DNA from: Halobellus rufus
Lineage (GTDB): Archaea > Halobacteriota > Halobacteria > Halobacteriales > Haloferacaceae
Length of the DNA: 64,000 bases
Assembly (NCBI RefSeq): GCF_000739575.1
Contig: NZ_BBJO01000030.1
Coordinates: 1-64,000, forward strand
Reading direction: 5' to 3'
Shown: positions 23,568 through 32,524 of the stretch, piece by piece
How the letters are laid out: each line of letters opens with the position of its first letter
How positions within the stretch are numbered: the stretch's first letter is position 1
Notes under the pieces: model-generated
What the model was told of the DNA's origin: nothing
What the model saw: only the letters and a program-made list of their open reading frames with translations
The model's database searches: none
Made by a program: the position numbers and the translations under genes

Positions 23568-25696
23568 TCAGCTCACCCGGTAGGATCCGTCCCCGTCGGG
23601 ATGATACACGTTCCCTTTGCGAGACATCTTCTCGAGCTCGTCGTCGACCTTCGTCGGCGAGAGGTCCAGTTCCTCTTGGGCCACGGTAAGGATGTCGTCG
23701 ATGTCGGCCGGCTCCTCACGCGTTTCCAACTCCGAGATGATGTCCGTGAGTGCCTTAATCCGGTCGCGTTGGTTCTGCGGTGTGCCCTTCCCCGTGCGGT
23801 CGGCATCGAACTTGCCCGTCTCGGGGTCGAAGTTTAGCCCGACGACGTTCTTCGTGATCTTGATCGCTCGCTCGGCGTGCCGCGGCTCGACCGTCTCCGA
23901 GAGCTCCGCGCGGGCGAACCCGATCGCCAGTCGAAGGCCGGCCTCGATGCGTCGGGGTGTCGCCGAGACGGGGTCGTCCTCGTTGTCGTTGAGGTCCCGC
24001 ACTTCGACGTAGCTCTCCTTGAGCATCTCTTTGGCTTCCTCCGTCGGCAGTGGGAAGACGTTCTCGCGAGCGTAGACGAGCATCGCCGTGAACGTCTCTG
24101 TCGGAACTGGCGGGTCGACGGTCGTCGTCTCGGGCTCCTTGACGTCGATCCCTTGATCGGCGAGTTCCTTGCGGGCGGCCTCGTCGAACGTCCCGAGGAC
24201 GTGGTCGGCGACGTCGGCGTCCATCTCCGGGTCGGGGATGTCCCGGACCGCGAGGAGGACGTCCATCCGGTCGATGAGTGCGTCGTCCATATCGATCTGC
24301 CCGGCGATGGGTTCGTGGCGATCGAAGCGCCCGTGGATCGGGTTCCCCGAGGCGAGGAGTGCCGTCCGCGTGGGGAGGTCCGCACTGATGCCGGCCTTGT
24401 CGATCGTCACCATCTGGTCGCCCTCGAGGCGTCGTGCATCGCCTTCGTCTTCTCGTCGACGACGTCGTCGACCTCGTCGATGATGCAATGGCCGCCGTTG
24501 GCTCGTGGCAGAATCCCCGGCTCGAGCGTCCAGTCAGTGTTGCCGGCGAACTCCTCTTGGACGGCGGCCGCCGTGAGTCCCACCTTCGAGAGGCCGGTCC
24601 CCGAGCGGTACTCGGCCTTCGGGGCGATCTTCGCGAGTCGCGAGAGGATCGTCGACTTCCCACGGCCGGGGTCGCCGATGAGCCCGAAGTGGAGATCGCC
24701 GCGGAACGCGCCCCGGTCGTTGTCGATCCGGTAGGCGTTGAACAGCCACGCGACCGCTGCCTCGAGGGCGACTTCGAGCTCGTCGTCCGCGAGGATCTGT
24801 GGGGCGATGCTGTCGCGGAGTTGTTCGACGCAGTCCTCCTGAGCGGCCAGCTCCTCGAAGGCCTCCCGGTGGGCGTCGACGTCGACGTCGTCGTAGTCGT
24901 TGGACTCGAAGGCGATCGCTTGGGCTTCGATCCACGTCTCCGTCTCGGGGGTTCCGTTCCGTCCCGTGAGCTTCGACTCGTTGACGCGGAGCTTTCCGAG
25001 CACGACCGCCGTCTCGCCAGCGCGATCGGGGAGGCCGTGCTCCCCGCCGTAGTCGCAGAGGTCGTCCTCGACGTACACCGGAATCTTCTCGCCCTCGGTC
25101 CCGGGGCGCTCGTCGGGGAGTTCTGCGAGTTGGACCTTCCGCTGGTCGACGAACTCGGAGTCGTCGACGACGAGGGCGAACGGGCCCTGTCGCTCACAGC
25201 CCTGACACTCGTGGGGCTCTTGGGTGTTGTTGCGGCCCTGCGGGATGTAGGCCTTCGTGCCGCAGCGCTTGCACTCGAACGTGGCCTCGGTGAGCCGCGG
25301 CTTCGTGCCCGTCACCTTGTTGAGTTGGCCGCGGACGGCGACGTAGTCGCCGACGTCGTCCGAGGGGTTGAGCTCGGGGATCGGTCGCGCCCCGATCGCG
25401 TCTTCGGTGTCAGTGAGGCGGACGTGAGCGTCGTCGAGGGCGATGTCCGCGGGAAGGTCGAACAGTCGCAGTGCCTCCTCGGCGTACTGGCGGACTTGAT
25501 CCGGTCGGTCGAGCCAGTCGTCGAGCAGCACCGGGTCGAAGCGGTAGACGTCGTCGGCTTCGATGTATAGGGAGCGCTGCTCACGTGGGTACCGCTGGGC
25601 GAGTTCGCCGATCGCGTCGGCGTAGTACTTCCGGTAGAACTCGAGGAAGCGGTCGGTGAGTTCCGCAGTCTGGCCGGCTTGTGCGGTGGTGCTCAC
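23568..25696 (-). pseudogene. mcm: Viral MCM helicase, broken by a one-base frameshift
   Basis: Start GTG at 25696, overlapping the upstream stop (GTGA). The first frame encodes the N-terminal domain with a CxxC...CxxC zinc site, Walker A GDPGRGKST at residue ~341 and Walker B CIIDEVDD near 405, then ends early. The other frame continues with MVTIDKAG, the sensor region ALLASGNP, the arginine-finger region LIDRMDVLL and the winged-helix C-terminus. The join is around 24429 on the plus strand, where one base of a short G run appears missing. Intact it would be ~709 residues. Either a real mutation or an assembly error. Confidence 0.88.
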
Positions 25697-26268
25697 GCCT
25701 CATCGCCTCCGTTATCGTCGAAGGTCTGCGCGATCGGTGCTTCGTTGCCGGCGCGGCGCTGCTGGTCGGCGTGCATCCCTTGCATAAAGTTCGTGTTGAG
25801 GAGATCGCGCTCCTGGTCGGCGGCGCGCTTCCGGAGGTCGAAGTGAATCTCCTCGTTCGAGCGATCGAACTCCCCACGGAGTTCGTCGACTCGCGGGTGC
25901 TGGGCCCACAGTTGCGGGTAGTCGCCCGCCTCCATCTCGTCGAGGACGGTGTCGAGGGTGGCCTCGTAGTCCTCGCCCTGCTCGGCCTTCTCCTCGCGGA
26001 GGCCGCGAATCTCTTCGAGATCCTCCTTGAGCCGGGCGACGCGATCGCGGTGTTCGCGTGCCGCCTCGAGTCCCTCCTCGAGGCGCTGTTCCTTCCGCCG
26101 GATCTTCCGATCGATCACGGCGACCGAGTCGGCGGAGTTGACGCCGAGCTCTCGTTCGAGGGCCGCGACGACGACGTCCTTGTTCGTCCGGTCGTCCTCG
26201 TCGACGAGGTACTTCAGGGACGGCGGAATCTCGACGTACAGCGTCTCGGTCCCCTCGGCTTGGACCAT
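25693..26268 (-). CDS. RHH-like coiled-coil protein upstream of MCM
   Basis: 191 residues from the ATG at 26268 with GGAGGTG before it; a GTG three bases earlier is also possible. The N-terminus (ETLYVEIPPSLKYLVDEDD, then TNKDVVVAALERELG) resembles a ribbon-helix-helix DNA-binding unit. It is followed by a long charged coiled coil at about residues 45-115. It is the first gene after an operator-like palindrome and overlaps MCM. It may be a repressor or replication initiator partner. Confidence 0.6.
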   Translation of the reverse strand: MVQAEGTETLYVEIPPSLKYLVDEDDRTNKDVVVAALERELGVNSADSVAVIDRKIRRKEQRLEEGLEAAREHRDRVARLKEDLEEIRGLREEKAEQGEDYEATLDTVLDEMEAGDYPQLWAQHPRVDELRGEFDRSNEEIHFDLRKRAADQERDLLNTNFMQGMHADQQRRAGNEAPIAQTFDDNGGDEA

Positions 26269-26307
26269 CACGCACCACCTCCCACGGCTCCTTTACCACT
26301 AACCCAC

Positions 26308-26343
26308 TTCCTATATTCTATACTTATTCCTATACTATAGGAA
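26308..26343. promoter_or_regulatory. Operator-like palindrome and half-sites in an AT-rich promoter region
   Basis: TTCCTATA-C-TATAGGAA (26327-26343) is a perfect 17-bp palindrome. A further direct copy TTCCTATA lies at 26308-26315, followed by a shorter TTCTATA at 26316-26322. The AT-rich block contrasts with the GC-rich surroundings and sits just upstream of the coiled-coil/MCM operon, so it probably contains the early promoter and a repressor site. Confidence 0.65.
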
Positions 26344-26367
26344 CTATCTATGTAACCTAGGGATAGA

Positions 26368-26559
26368 TTACGCATCGATCGACACCTCCTGGTCGCGACG
26401 GGCGTCGTGCTCTGGACCGACGAGCCACTCGACGACGTCGTGGCCGTTGATGTCAGATTCACAGACCGTCCGCTGGCCGTGCTTCGGGTGGTCGATCTTA
26501 GCGACGGCGTCCTCGATGCAGCCGAGACAGCAGCAAACACGCGTCTCAGCGCGTGACAT
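26368..26559 (-). CDS. Small Cys-rich protein at provirus right end
   Basis: 63 residues, ATG at 26559 with a GGGGGGTG ribosome-binding site. Residues VCCCLGC and a later VCESD give several Cys, probably a zinc site. It is the gene nearest the putative attachment tRNA and is transcribed into the provirus. Function unknown. Confidence 0.55.
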   Translation of the reverse strand: MSRAETRVCCCLGCIEDAVAKIDHPKHGQRTVCESDINGHDVVEWLVGPEHDARRDQEVSIDA

Positions 26560-26637
26560 TACGCCGTCACCCCCCGATTTCCGCTGGAGGAAACAGCCCT
26601 ACCTGTGGCTGGTTGGGAATGACAACGTTTTGATAAG

Positions 26638-26793
26638 TGCCCGGGGTGGGCTCCGAACCCACGATCTCCGCATGTCCCAGGTCCGAGGCTCGGCGGGCCC
26701 CGTGGGGAGCGGGCGGAGGCTTCCAAGGCGTACCGCACCGAATCTCAGGAAACCCTATGAGTGCGGCGCTATGTCCAGCTAAGCCACCCGGGC
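26638..26793 (-). tRNA. Elongator tRNA-Met (CAT) with 82-nt intron; likely att site
   Basis: Exon 1 is 26793-26756 and exon 2 is 26673-26638. Acceptor GCCCGGG pairs with CCCGGGC, the anticodon stem CCGCA pairs with TGCGG, and the loop CTCATA contains CAT. The T arm is GTGGG-TTCGGAG-CCCAC. The intron (26674-26755) starts after position 37, the standard archaeal place, and haloarchaeal elongator tRNA-Met is known to be intron-containing. The provirus begins directly at its 3' end. Confidence 0.92.
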
Positions 26794-26863
26794 TCACTTC
26801 TCCGTTGGCCGATGACGTTCTTAAACCTTCGCAAGTCCGACGACGGCGCGGCCGTCGTCCACT

Positions 26864-27535
26864 TCACGCGTCGTCGAGGGACGCCGTACCGTCGGCCTTG
26901 CCGCGGTCGAGATACCAGCGGTAGGCGACCGGCCCGAGGAGGAGCACCGCAGTCGCGGCCGCGCCCACAACCACGCGGGGATCGAACACGTCCAACACGT
27001 CGCTCGCGAGGAGTGACTCGGCGGACGCGCCCGCGAGGACGCCCGCGACGACCCACGGGATCTCGCCGATCGCCGTCCCGAGGAGGAACGTCGAGAGCCG
27101 CACGCCCGCGATCCCGGCGGCGACGCTCACGACGTCCGAGGGCGCGGGGAGCAGCCGGCTCGCGACGACGCTACGGATACCGCCCGCACGGTCGACGACC
27201 GCCTCGCCGGCGTCCGCGAGCCCGCCCACGCGGCCGTAGCGACGCGCGAGCAGGAACGGCGGCGCACTGGTCAGCGTCACGAGCGCGAGCGCCAGCGGAG
27301 CGCCCGCTACGCCGAGTCCGTAGCCGAGCAGCACGGCCAGAAGCGTCGTCGGCCACGCGAGCAGCGGCCGCACGGCAGCGAGGACGACGGCGGCGACGAC
27401 GAGGCGGACCGGATCGGCCACCAGCCACGCGGCCCGCGAGAGCACCAGTTCGGGCGAGGCGACGAGCCCGAGGGCGACGGCGAGAGCGACCGCGCCGCCG
27501 AGCAGCAGGCGCACGCGCAGGCGGGAGCGGTCCAT
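26864..27535 (-). CDS. VTT/TVP38-like (DedA-superfamily) membrane protein
   Basis: 223 residues from the ATG at 27535. Five or six hydrophobic segments, with the VTT-domain signatures GYGLGVAGAPLALA... and SRLLPAPSDVVSVAAGIAG, followed by FLLGTAIGEIPWVVAG. Family members are integral membrane proteins linked to lipid scrambling or envelope homeostasis; the substrate is not known here. First clear host gene beyond tRNA-Met. Confidence 0.8.
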   Translation of the reverse strand: MDRSRLRVRLLLGGAVALAVALGLVASPELVLSRAAWLVADPVRLVVAAVVLAAVRPLLAWPTTLLAVLLGYGLGVAGAPLALALVTLTSAPPFLLARRYGRVGGLADAGEAVVDRAGGIRSVVASRLLPAPSDVVSVAAGIAGVRLSTFLLGTAIGEIPWVVAGVLAGASAESLLASDVLDVFDPRVVVGAAATAVLLLGPVAYRWYLDRGKADGTASLDDA

Positions 27536-27605
27536 CGTTCCCGCGTCGCGGGCCCGCGGGCATAACAGTTGTTTTGTCGCTGTGGCTCCGAACGGCAGTC
27601 GAATC

Positions 27606-28103
27606 GTGGCTGACGACGAGCAACGGGACCTCGGCGCGTTCGACGAGGTCGACGGAGCGGGCGACGCGGACAGCGAACGCGTCGCCACCGACGTCGGCGG
27701 CGGCCCGTCCGTCCCGGGATCGGGGACGCCCGTGGCCGAACTCGACCACGGCGAGCGCGTCGAACTCGGCGTCGACCTCCTCGCGCATCTGGAGACGGAG
27801 TCACTGACCCTCGCTGACGCCGTCGACCGCATCGAATCGGTGACGACGAACCCGTCGCTGACGCGGGAGATCCTCGACACGGCGGAGAAGCGAGGGATCA
27901 TCGACCGCGAGGGCGGCCGACTCCGGACGCGACGCGGCGGTACCTACGTCCGGTTCGAACAGCAGGTGATCGAACGCGAGGGCGACTACGAGTGTCGCCG
28001 CTGCGGCGCGGGGCTCTCAACTGGGCACTTCGTCAGGTTCGAGGCGGGCGAACTCGGCCCGTTCGGGCCCTCGTGCGTGCGGAAAATTCTCGGACGGGAG
28101 TGA
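27606..28103 (+). CDS. DUF5830-like haloarchaeal protein
   Basis: 165 residues starting at the GTG at 27606; an upstream in-frame GTG at 27582 is less typical. A disordered acidic N-terminus is followed by a helical winged-helix-like domain (LTREILDTAEKRGIIDREGG) and a C-terminal CRRCGAGLSTGHFVRF...GPSCVRK zinc motif. This architecture is conserved in haloarchaea; the family name is from memory. Possibly a transcription-related protein. Confidence 0.7.
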   Translation: MADDEQRDLGAFDEVDGAGDADSERVATDVGGGPSVPGSGTPVAELDHGERVELGVDLLAHLETESLTLADAVDRIESVTTNPSLTREILDTAEKRGIIDREGGRLRTRRGGTYVRFEQQVIEREGDYECRRCGAGLSTGHFVRFEAGELGPFGPSCVRKILGRE

Positions 28104-28203
28104 ACTTCGGGCGGGAGTGGTTTCCGTGCGAGAGTGGATCTCGGCGGAAATGGTTCTCAGACGGGGGTGAACGGTGTCAAATCGGCGTACTGACGCGCGG
28201 TCG

Positions 28204-29457
28204 CTACCGGCCGCGGCGGAGCTCTTCGATGAGCTGTTCGACCAGTTCGCGTTGGGCTCGGAGTTCCTCGTTCTGCTGCTCGACCGTCTCCCGGAGCCTC
28301 GCGATCTCTTCGAGGATCCGCTCGTCGGCCGCTGGGGCGGCCGCCTCGAATCCCGATCCCGCGAACCCGGGGTCGGTCGGAGCGGATTCGTCTTCGCGGG
28401 TCGGCTGCGGCCGTTCGGATGCCGCTGTCGGCTCGTCGGAGTCGCCGAGCGGGTCTGACCGCTCGGTGTCCGAAGCGTCGGGCCCCGACGTCGCCGCGTC
28501 GGTGCTCGCCTCGGCGGCGGTGGAGTCGACGTCGGAACCGCGTTCGGCGGTCTCTTCGCGGGAGGGTACAGACCCGCGCTCGGCGTCCGTCTCGGCGGTC
28601 GCGCGGTCTTCCGATGGTCGCTCGACCTGCTGGGCGATCGCGTCGACGTTCTGCTCGGTCGCTCCGTCTCCCTGCGAGGTCTCGGCCGAGCGGGTCGCGT
28701 TCGCCGGGAACTCCTCGGGCTCGCCGGGGTCGGCGATCAGCGGGTCGGGGCCGTCGCCGAACGAGACTTCCTCGGTCTCGGCGTCTTCGACGTCGGCGTC
28801 GTCGGGGTCGTCCGCTTCGGGCTCTGCGGCGACTCGCAACTCCTCGAGTGAGTCGACGTCCCAGTAGGCGAGGAGGGTCGTCTCCAGTGCGGCGCGGACC
28901 GCGCGCGCCTCGTCGTTGGGCGCTTTGAACCGCTCTTGGCGGCCGTCGACCGTCAGCACGACCGACGTGGCGACGCTGCCGTCCTCGAACGCGAGGTCGG
29001 TGACGTCCCCGAAGTGATAGGACTCGAAGTCCTCGTCCCAGAGGTTCGCGCCGATGTGGCGGACGACGCGTTCGCCGGCGATGGCGACCGTGAGGTCGCT
29101 GAAGCGGAAGAGCCGCTCCATCGGTTCGTCGGGTTCGAGCACGTCGTTGGCCTTCAACACGCCTTCGACGATCGGGTGCAGTGCGCGTTCGAGTCGCTTC
29201 GCGGGCAGCGAAATCGTCTCTTCGCCGTCGAGCCCGTAATCGAGCGTCACCTTCGCCTTGCGACGGCCTTCCGAGACCGTGATGCGCTCGGCTTCGTGGG
29301 AGTACTCCTCGACGGACTCGTCGGAGAGCAAGCCCTCCGCGCGGTAGAGCAGCGTCCGCGTCGGCGTCACGTACAGTTCGTCCTCGCCGCCGAGGTCGAC
29401 CCGCGCGACCACGTCCTCGCCGGCGAGGTCGGCCTGGACGATCTCCGGTTGGCTCAT
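28204..29457 (-). CDS. Conserved haloarchaeal protein (DUF7115-like) with C-terminal coiled coil
   Basis: 417 residues from the ATG at 29457. The first ~220 residues repeat a PH-like beta pattern twice (VVARVDLGGEDELYVTPTRTLLY and YHFGDVTDLAFEDGSVAT). A long Glu/Asp/Ser-rich disordered linker and a final coiled coil at ~380-415 follow. I recognise the N-terminal part as a haloarchaeal conserved domain of unknown function. Confidence 0.7.
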   Translation of the reverse strand: MSQPEIVQADLAGEDVVARVDLGGEDELYVTPTRTLLYRAEGLLSDESVEEYSHEAERITVSEGRRKAKVTLDYGLDGEETISLPAKRLERALHPIVEGVLKANDVLEPDEPMERLFRFSDLTVAIAGERVVRHIGANLWDEDFESYHFGDVTDLAFEDGSVATSVVLTVDGRQERFKAPNDEARAVRAALETTLLAYWDVDSLEELRVAAEPEADDPDDADVEDAETEEVSFGDGPDPLIADPGEPEEFPANATRSAETSQGDGATEQNVDAIAQQVERPSEDRATAETDAERGSVPSREETAERGSDVDSTAAEASTDAATSGPDASDTERSDPLGDSDEPTAASERPQPTREDESAPTDPGFAGSGFEAAAPAADERILEEIARLRETVEQQNEELRAQRELVEQLIEELRRGR

Positions 29458-29639
29458 AGATCCGTGCACCGCCCGTTTCGTCATAAATCCGTGGGTCTTT
29501 GCGGCGGTACCGTGCGGAAGTGCGATCGCTGACGAACTTTTGAGGGAGGTGAGACGCCCCAACGGGTCGCGCTCGTTTCGGGGAGTCGCTCGATCGCCGC
29601 CCGTCACGCGAACCCGGTATTTAATCGAACGGGGGCGCA

Positions 29640-31316
29640 ATGGACGATCGAGATCATCGAATGCGGTCACTGCGTGACATCCGCGGGCTGCGCCCCCGAG
29701 ACCTGACGCAGCGACAGCGATTGCTCGTGCTCTTCGTCGTCGGACTCGCCGGCATCGTCCTCTGTTACACGCTCGTCTACAACTGGGGGATGGCGACGCT
29801 CGAAAACCGGCCGCAGTCGGTCTTTCGATCGCTGCAGACGGTCGTCGAGACGATGACGACGACCGGGTACGGCGCGGACTCGCCGTGGGAGACGCCGGCG
29901 ATGAACGTGTTGATGGTGACGATACAACTGACCGGCGTCGTCATCGGGTTCGTCACGCTCCGGATCCTCGTGATCCCGCTGTTCGAGCGGACGCCGCTGA
30001 ACCTCGACGACCGTCTCACGCCCAAGAGCGACCACGTGGTCATCGCGGAGTACCGCCGCGACACGTACGTCCTCCTCGACGAACTCGAGGAACTCGGCGT
30101 CGACTACGTCCTCATCGAGTCCGACGAGGAGGAGGCGAAACGGCTCTCGGACGCGGGCTATCAGGCGATCAACGGCGACCCCGAGGAGCGGACCGACCTC
30201 GACCGCGCGTCGATCGAGCGGGCGTCGCTTCTCATCACCGACGCCGGCGACCGGACGGCGAGCATCGTCCTGACCGCGCTAGAGGCCAACGAGGACCTCA
30301 GGGTGATCAGCTTCACCGAATCCACGCGCCGGAAGGCCGCGCTCGCGGAGGTCGGCGTCGACCGGAGCGTCGCCCCCCACGCGCTGATCGGCGAGCGACT
30401 GGCAGAAAAGGCGACCACGCCAGTCGACGTCGGTTCGTCGGACTCGGAGGTGGTCGACATCCGGGAAATACTCGTCCGCCGGGACAGTCCGATGCACGGC
30501 GTCCGCATCCGCGACTCGCCGATCGCCAGGCATCCGGACCTCACGCTCGTCGCGGGGTGGTTCGACGGCGAGCTGCGGCTGCCGCCGTCGCCCGACGAAC
30601 CGCTGACGCCGAACGCGGTCCTGGTCGTCGCCGGCCCCGCGGGCGAGATCGACGAGATGACCGACGAGATCGGCGGGATCCGATCGAGGCGCTTCGCGGC
30701 TCCCTCACGGGTCGTCGTGGCCGGCCTCGGCGAGGGCGGCACCGCGGCCGTCTCCGCGCTCCCCGACGGCGTGGCGGTGACGACCGTCGACGACTCCGCC
30801 GAACGGAACCCCGACCACGTCGGCGACGTGACCGAACCCGAGACGCTTCGCGCGGCCGGCATCGAGGGGGCCTCGGCGCTGATCGTCACCGTCAGCGACG
30901 ATTCGATCGCGCTCTTGACGATCGCCATCGCCCGGTCGCTCTCGGAGGACGTCGAAATCCTCGCGCGCGTCACCGAAGCGGCGAAGGCGCGGGCGGCGTT
31001 CAGAGCCGGCGCGGACTACGTGCTCTCGACGCAGCGCGTGTCGGCTCGACTCGTCGCCGCCGAGGTCCACGGCGAGCGGGTGATGGACCCGACGAGCCAG
31101 ATCCGCGTCGTTCGCGCTGACGCCGCTCCGTTCGTCGGGGAGACGCTCGGCGACCTCCGTCGGAACGGTGAACGCGGCTGGACCGTCGTCGCGATCGCAC
31201 GCAACGGGAACGTCTTCACCGACGAGCGGACCGCTGTCGAGCCTGCGGACGAAGTGTTCGTCGCGGGGAGCGACGACGGGATCCAGTCGTTCGATCGGGC
31301 GGTCCGAACTGACTAA
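29640..31316 (+). CDS. Potassium channel with two RCK (TrkA) domains
   Basis: 558 residues. Two transmembrane helices (~25-48, ~80-105) flank a pore loop with filter TTTGYGADSPW. Then come two TrkA-N/TrkA-C units: the first lacks the glycine-rich loop (VVIAEYRRD), the second keeps GLGEGG. The filter shows TGYGA where TGYGD is usual. The protein probably controls K+ entry or efflux in response to a nucleotide. The start may alternatively be the ATG at 29661. Confidence 0.87.
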   Translation: MDDRDHRMRSLRDIRGLRPRDLTQRQRLLVLFVVGLAGIVLCYTLVYNWGMATLENRPQSVFRSLQTVVETMTTTGYGADSPWETPAMNVLMVTIQLTGVVIGFVTLRILVIPLFERTPLNLDDRLTPKSDHVVIAEYRRDTYVLLDELEELGVDYVLIESDEEEAKRLSDAGYQAINGDPEERTDLDRASIERASLLITDAGDRTASIVLTALEANEDLRVISFTESTRRKAALAEVGVDRSVAPHALIGERLAEKATTPVDVGSSDSEVVDIREILVRRDSPMHGVRIRDSPIARHPDLTLVAGWFDGELRLPPSPDEPLTPNAVLVVAGPAGEIDEMTDEIGGIRSRRFAAPSRVVVAGLGEGGTAAVSALPDGVAVTTVDDSAERNPDHVGDVTEPETLRAAGIEGASALIVTVSDDSIALLTIAIARSLSEDVEILARVTEAAKARAAFRAGADYVLSTQRVSARLVAAEVHGERVMDPTSQIRVVRADAAPFVGETLGDLRRNGERGWTVVAIARNGNVFTDERTAVEPADEVFVAGSDDGIQSFDRAVRTD

Positions 31317-31353
31317 CTGGCTGCGAAAAGAGCCGTGAGCCGTTCGCGGTCAG

Positions 31354-32427
31354 TCAGTCGTCGGCGACCGCGTGGCTGTTCTCGACGCCCGCGCCCGTCA
31401 TCGCGAGGACGTCGTCGAAGAAGCCCAGCGAGTCGTGGGGGCCGGGGTGTGCCTCGGGGTGGTACTGCCGCGTGATGACGTCGAGGTCGTCGTTCGCGAG
31501 ACCCTCGGCGGTGCCGTCGTTGACGTTGACCTGCTTCACGTCGAGTTTGTCACCGGGTTCGCCGACGGTGTAGCCGTGGTTCTGCGTCGTCATCACGACC
31601 TTCCCGGAGTCGAGGTCGCGGACGGGCTGGTTCACGCCGCGGTGGCCGAAGTCCATCTTCTCTGTGGTGCCGCCGAGCGCGCGGGCGACGACCTGCTGGC
31701 CGAGGCAGATGCCCGCGATGGGAACCTCGCCGACGTACTCCTCGACGAGCGTCTGAGCGGCCTCGAAGTTCGCCGGATCGCCGGGACCGTTCGAGATGAA
31801 GAGCAGGTCCGGGTCGACCTCGGCGAGTTCCTCGGGCGTGGTGTCGTACGGCAGGACGTCGACGGTGGCGTTGCGCTCGACGAGCGACTCGACGATCGAC
31901 AGCTTCGCCCCGCAGTCGATGAGCGCGACGTCGATGTCGCCGTCACCGTAGGTCGTGTGCTCGACGGTGGTGACCTGTTTGCCGATGTCGACGTGCTCGC
32001 TCATCCCCTTGCACTGCTTCAGTTCGGCTTTCGCGTCCTCGGGGGTGGCGTCGTCGCCGACCGCGATGCCGCACTTCATCGCGCCCTCCTCGCGGATCGA
32101 CGTGACGAGTTCGCGCGTGTCGATGTGGTCGAGCGCGGGGACGTCTTCCGATTCGAGCCACTCGGCGACGTCCGCGGTGAACTCGTGGGCGATCGCCGCA
32201 CGCGGGTGGACGCGGTCGGACTCCATTCGCTCCTCTCGGACGCCGTAGTTCCCGATGAGCGGGTACGAGAAGGTGAGGACCTGCTCCTCGTAGGAGGGGT
32301 CCGTCAGGCTCTCCTCGTAGCCGGTGTAAGCGGTCGTGAACACTAACTCGCCGCGGGTCCGTCCCGGAGCGCGTCCGCGGGCCTCGATCACGCGGCCGTC
32401 CTCCAGGGCCAGATAGGCGTCCGACAT
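31354..32427 (-). CDS. carA: Carbamoyl-phosphate synthase small subunit
   Basis: 357 residues. The N-terminal CPSase small domain has GELVFTTAYTGYEESLTDPSY. The class I glutamine amidotransferase has nucleophile Cys in GICLGQQ and His-Glu in QYHPEAHPGP. It supplies ammonia from glutamine for carbamoyl phosphate (pyrimidine and arginine synthesis). It is divergent from lrp, with a palindromic operator between them. The large subunit is not in this window. Confidence 0.96.
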   Translation of the reverse strand: MSDAYLALEDGRVIEARGRAPGRTRGELVFTTAYTGYEESLTDPSYEEQVLTFSYPLIGNYGVREERMESDRVHPRAAIAHEFTADVAEWLESEDVPALDHIDTRELVTSIREEGAMKCGIAVGDDATPEDAKAELKQCKGMSEHVDIGKQVTTVEHTTYGDGDIDVALIDCGAKLSIVESLVERNATVDVLPYDTTPEELAEVDPDLLFISNGPGDPANFEAAQTLVEEYVGEVPIAGICLGQQVVARALGGTTEKMDFGHRGVNQPVRDLDSGKVVMTTQNHGYTVGEPGDKLDVKQVNVNDGTAEGLANDDLDVITRQYHPEAHPGPHDSLGFFDDVLAMTGAGVENSHAVADD

Positions 32428-32478
32428 TACGAGAAACGCACGGCATCTGGGGGCATAAGTGTTACTTTCGTAGCTCAG

Positions 32479-32493
32479 TTACGATTTTCGTAA
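32479..32493. promoter_or_regulatory. Palindromic operator between carA and lrp
   Basis: TTACGA-TTT-TCGTAA is a perfect 15-bp palindrome located ~52 bp upstream of carA and ~32 bp upstream of lrp. The neighbouring TTACTTTCGTAG (32462-32473) is a related half-site. Lrp/AsnC proteins typically autoregulate through such sites, so the split lrp product or another regulator may bind here. Confidence 0.65.
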
Positions 32494-32524
32494 TCGGTAA
32501 GCCCCCCGAGCGCGTTGGGCCCGT

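Larger units (their letters stand above)
1..26637. mobile_element. Integrated head-tail provirus (left end outside window)
   Basis: The interval carries a complete tailed-virus gene order: terminase small and large, portal, prohead protease, HK97-type capsid, neck, tail tube, chaperones, tape measure and distal tail. It also carries a tyrosine integrase, a viral MCM and two tRNAs. All but one gene lie on the minus strand and many share ATGA or GTGA overlaps. Host-type genes begin only to the right of tRNA-Met at 26638-26793. The provirus lies directly downstream of the tRNA 3' end, the usual geometry for integration into a tRNA 3' end. The opposite att copy must lie left of position 1 and cannot be seen. 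It could instead be two nested elements, because further tRNAs sit at 18.4-18.7 kb. Confidence 0.9.

Noticed and set aside
26864-27901. Longer reading of the VTT membrane protein starting at 27901
   Set aside because: The extra N-terminus is low-complexity Ser/Arg/Thr sequence overlapping the divergent DUF5830-like gene. The ATG at 27535 starts at a normal position for the family.
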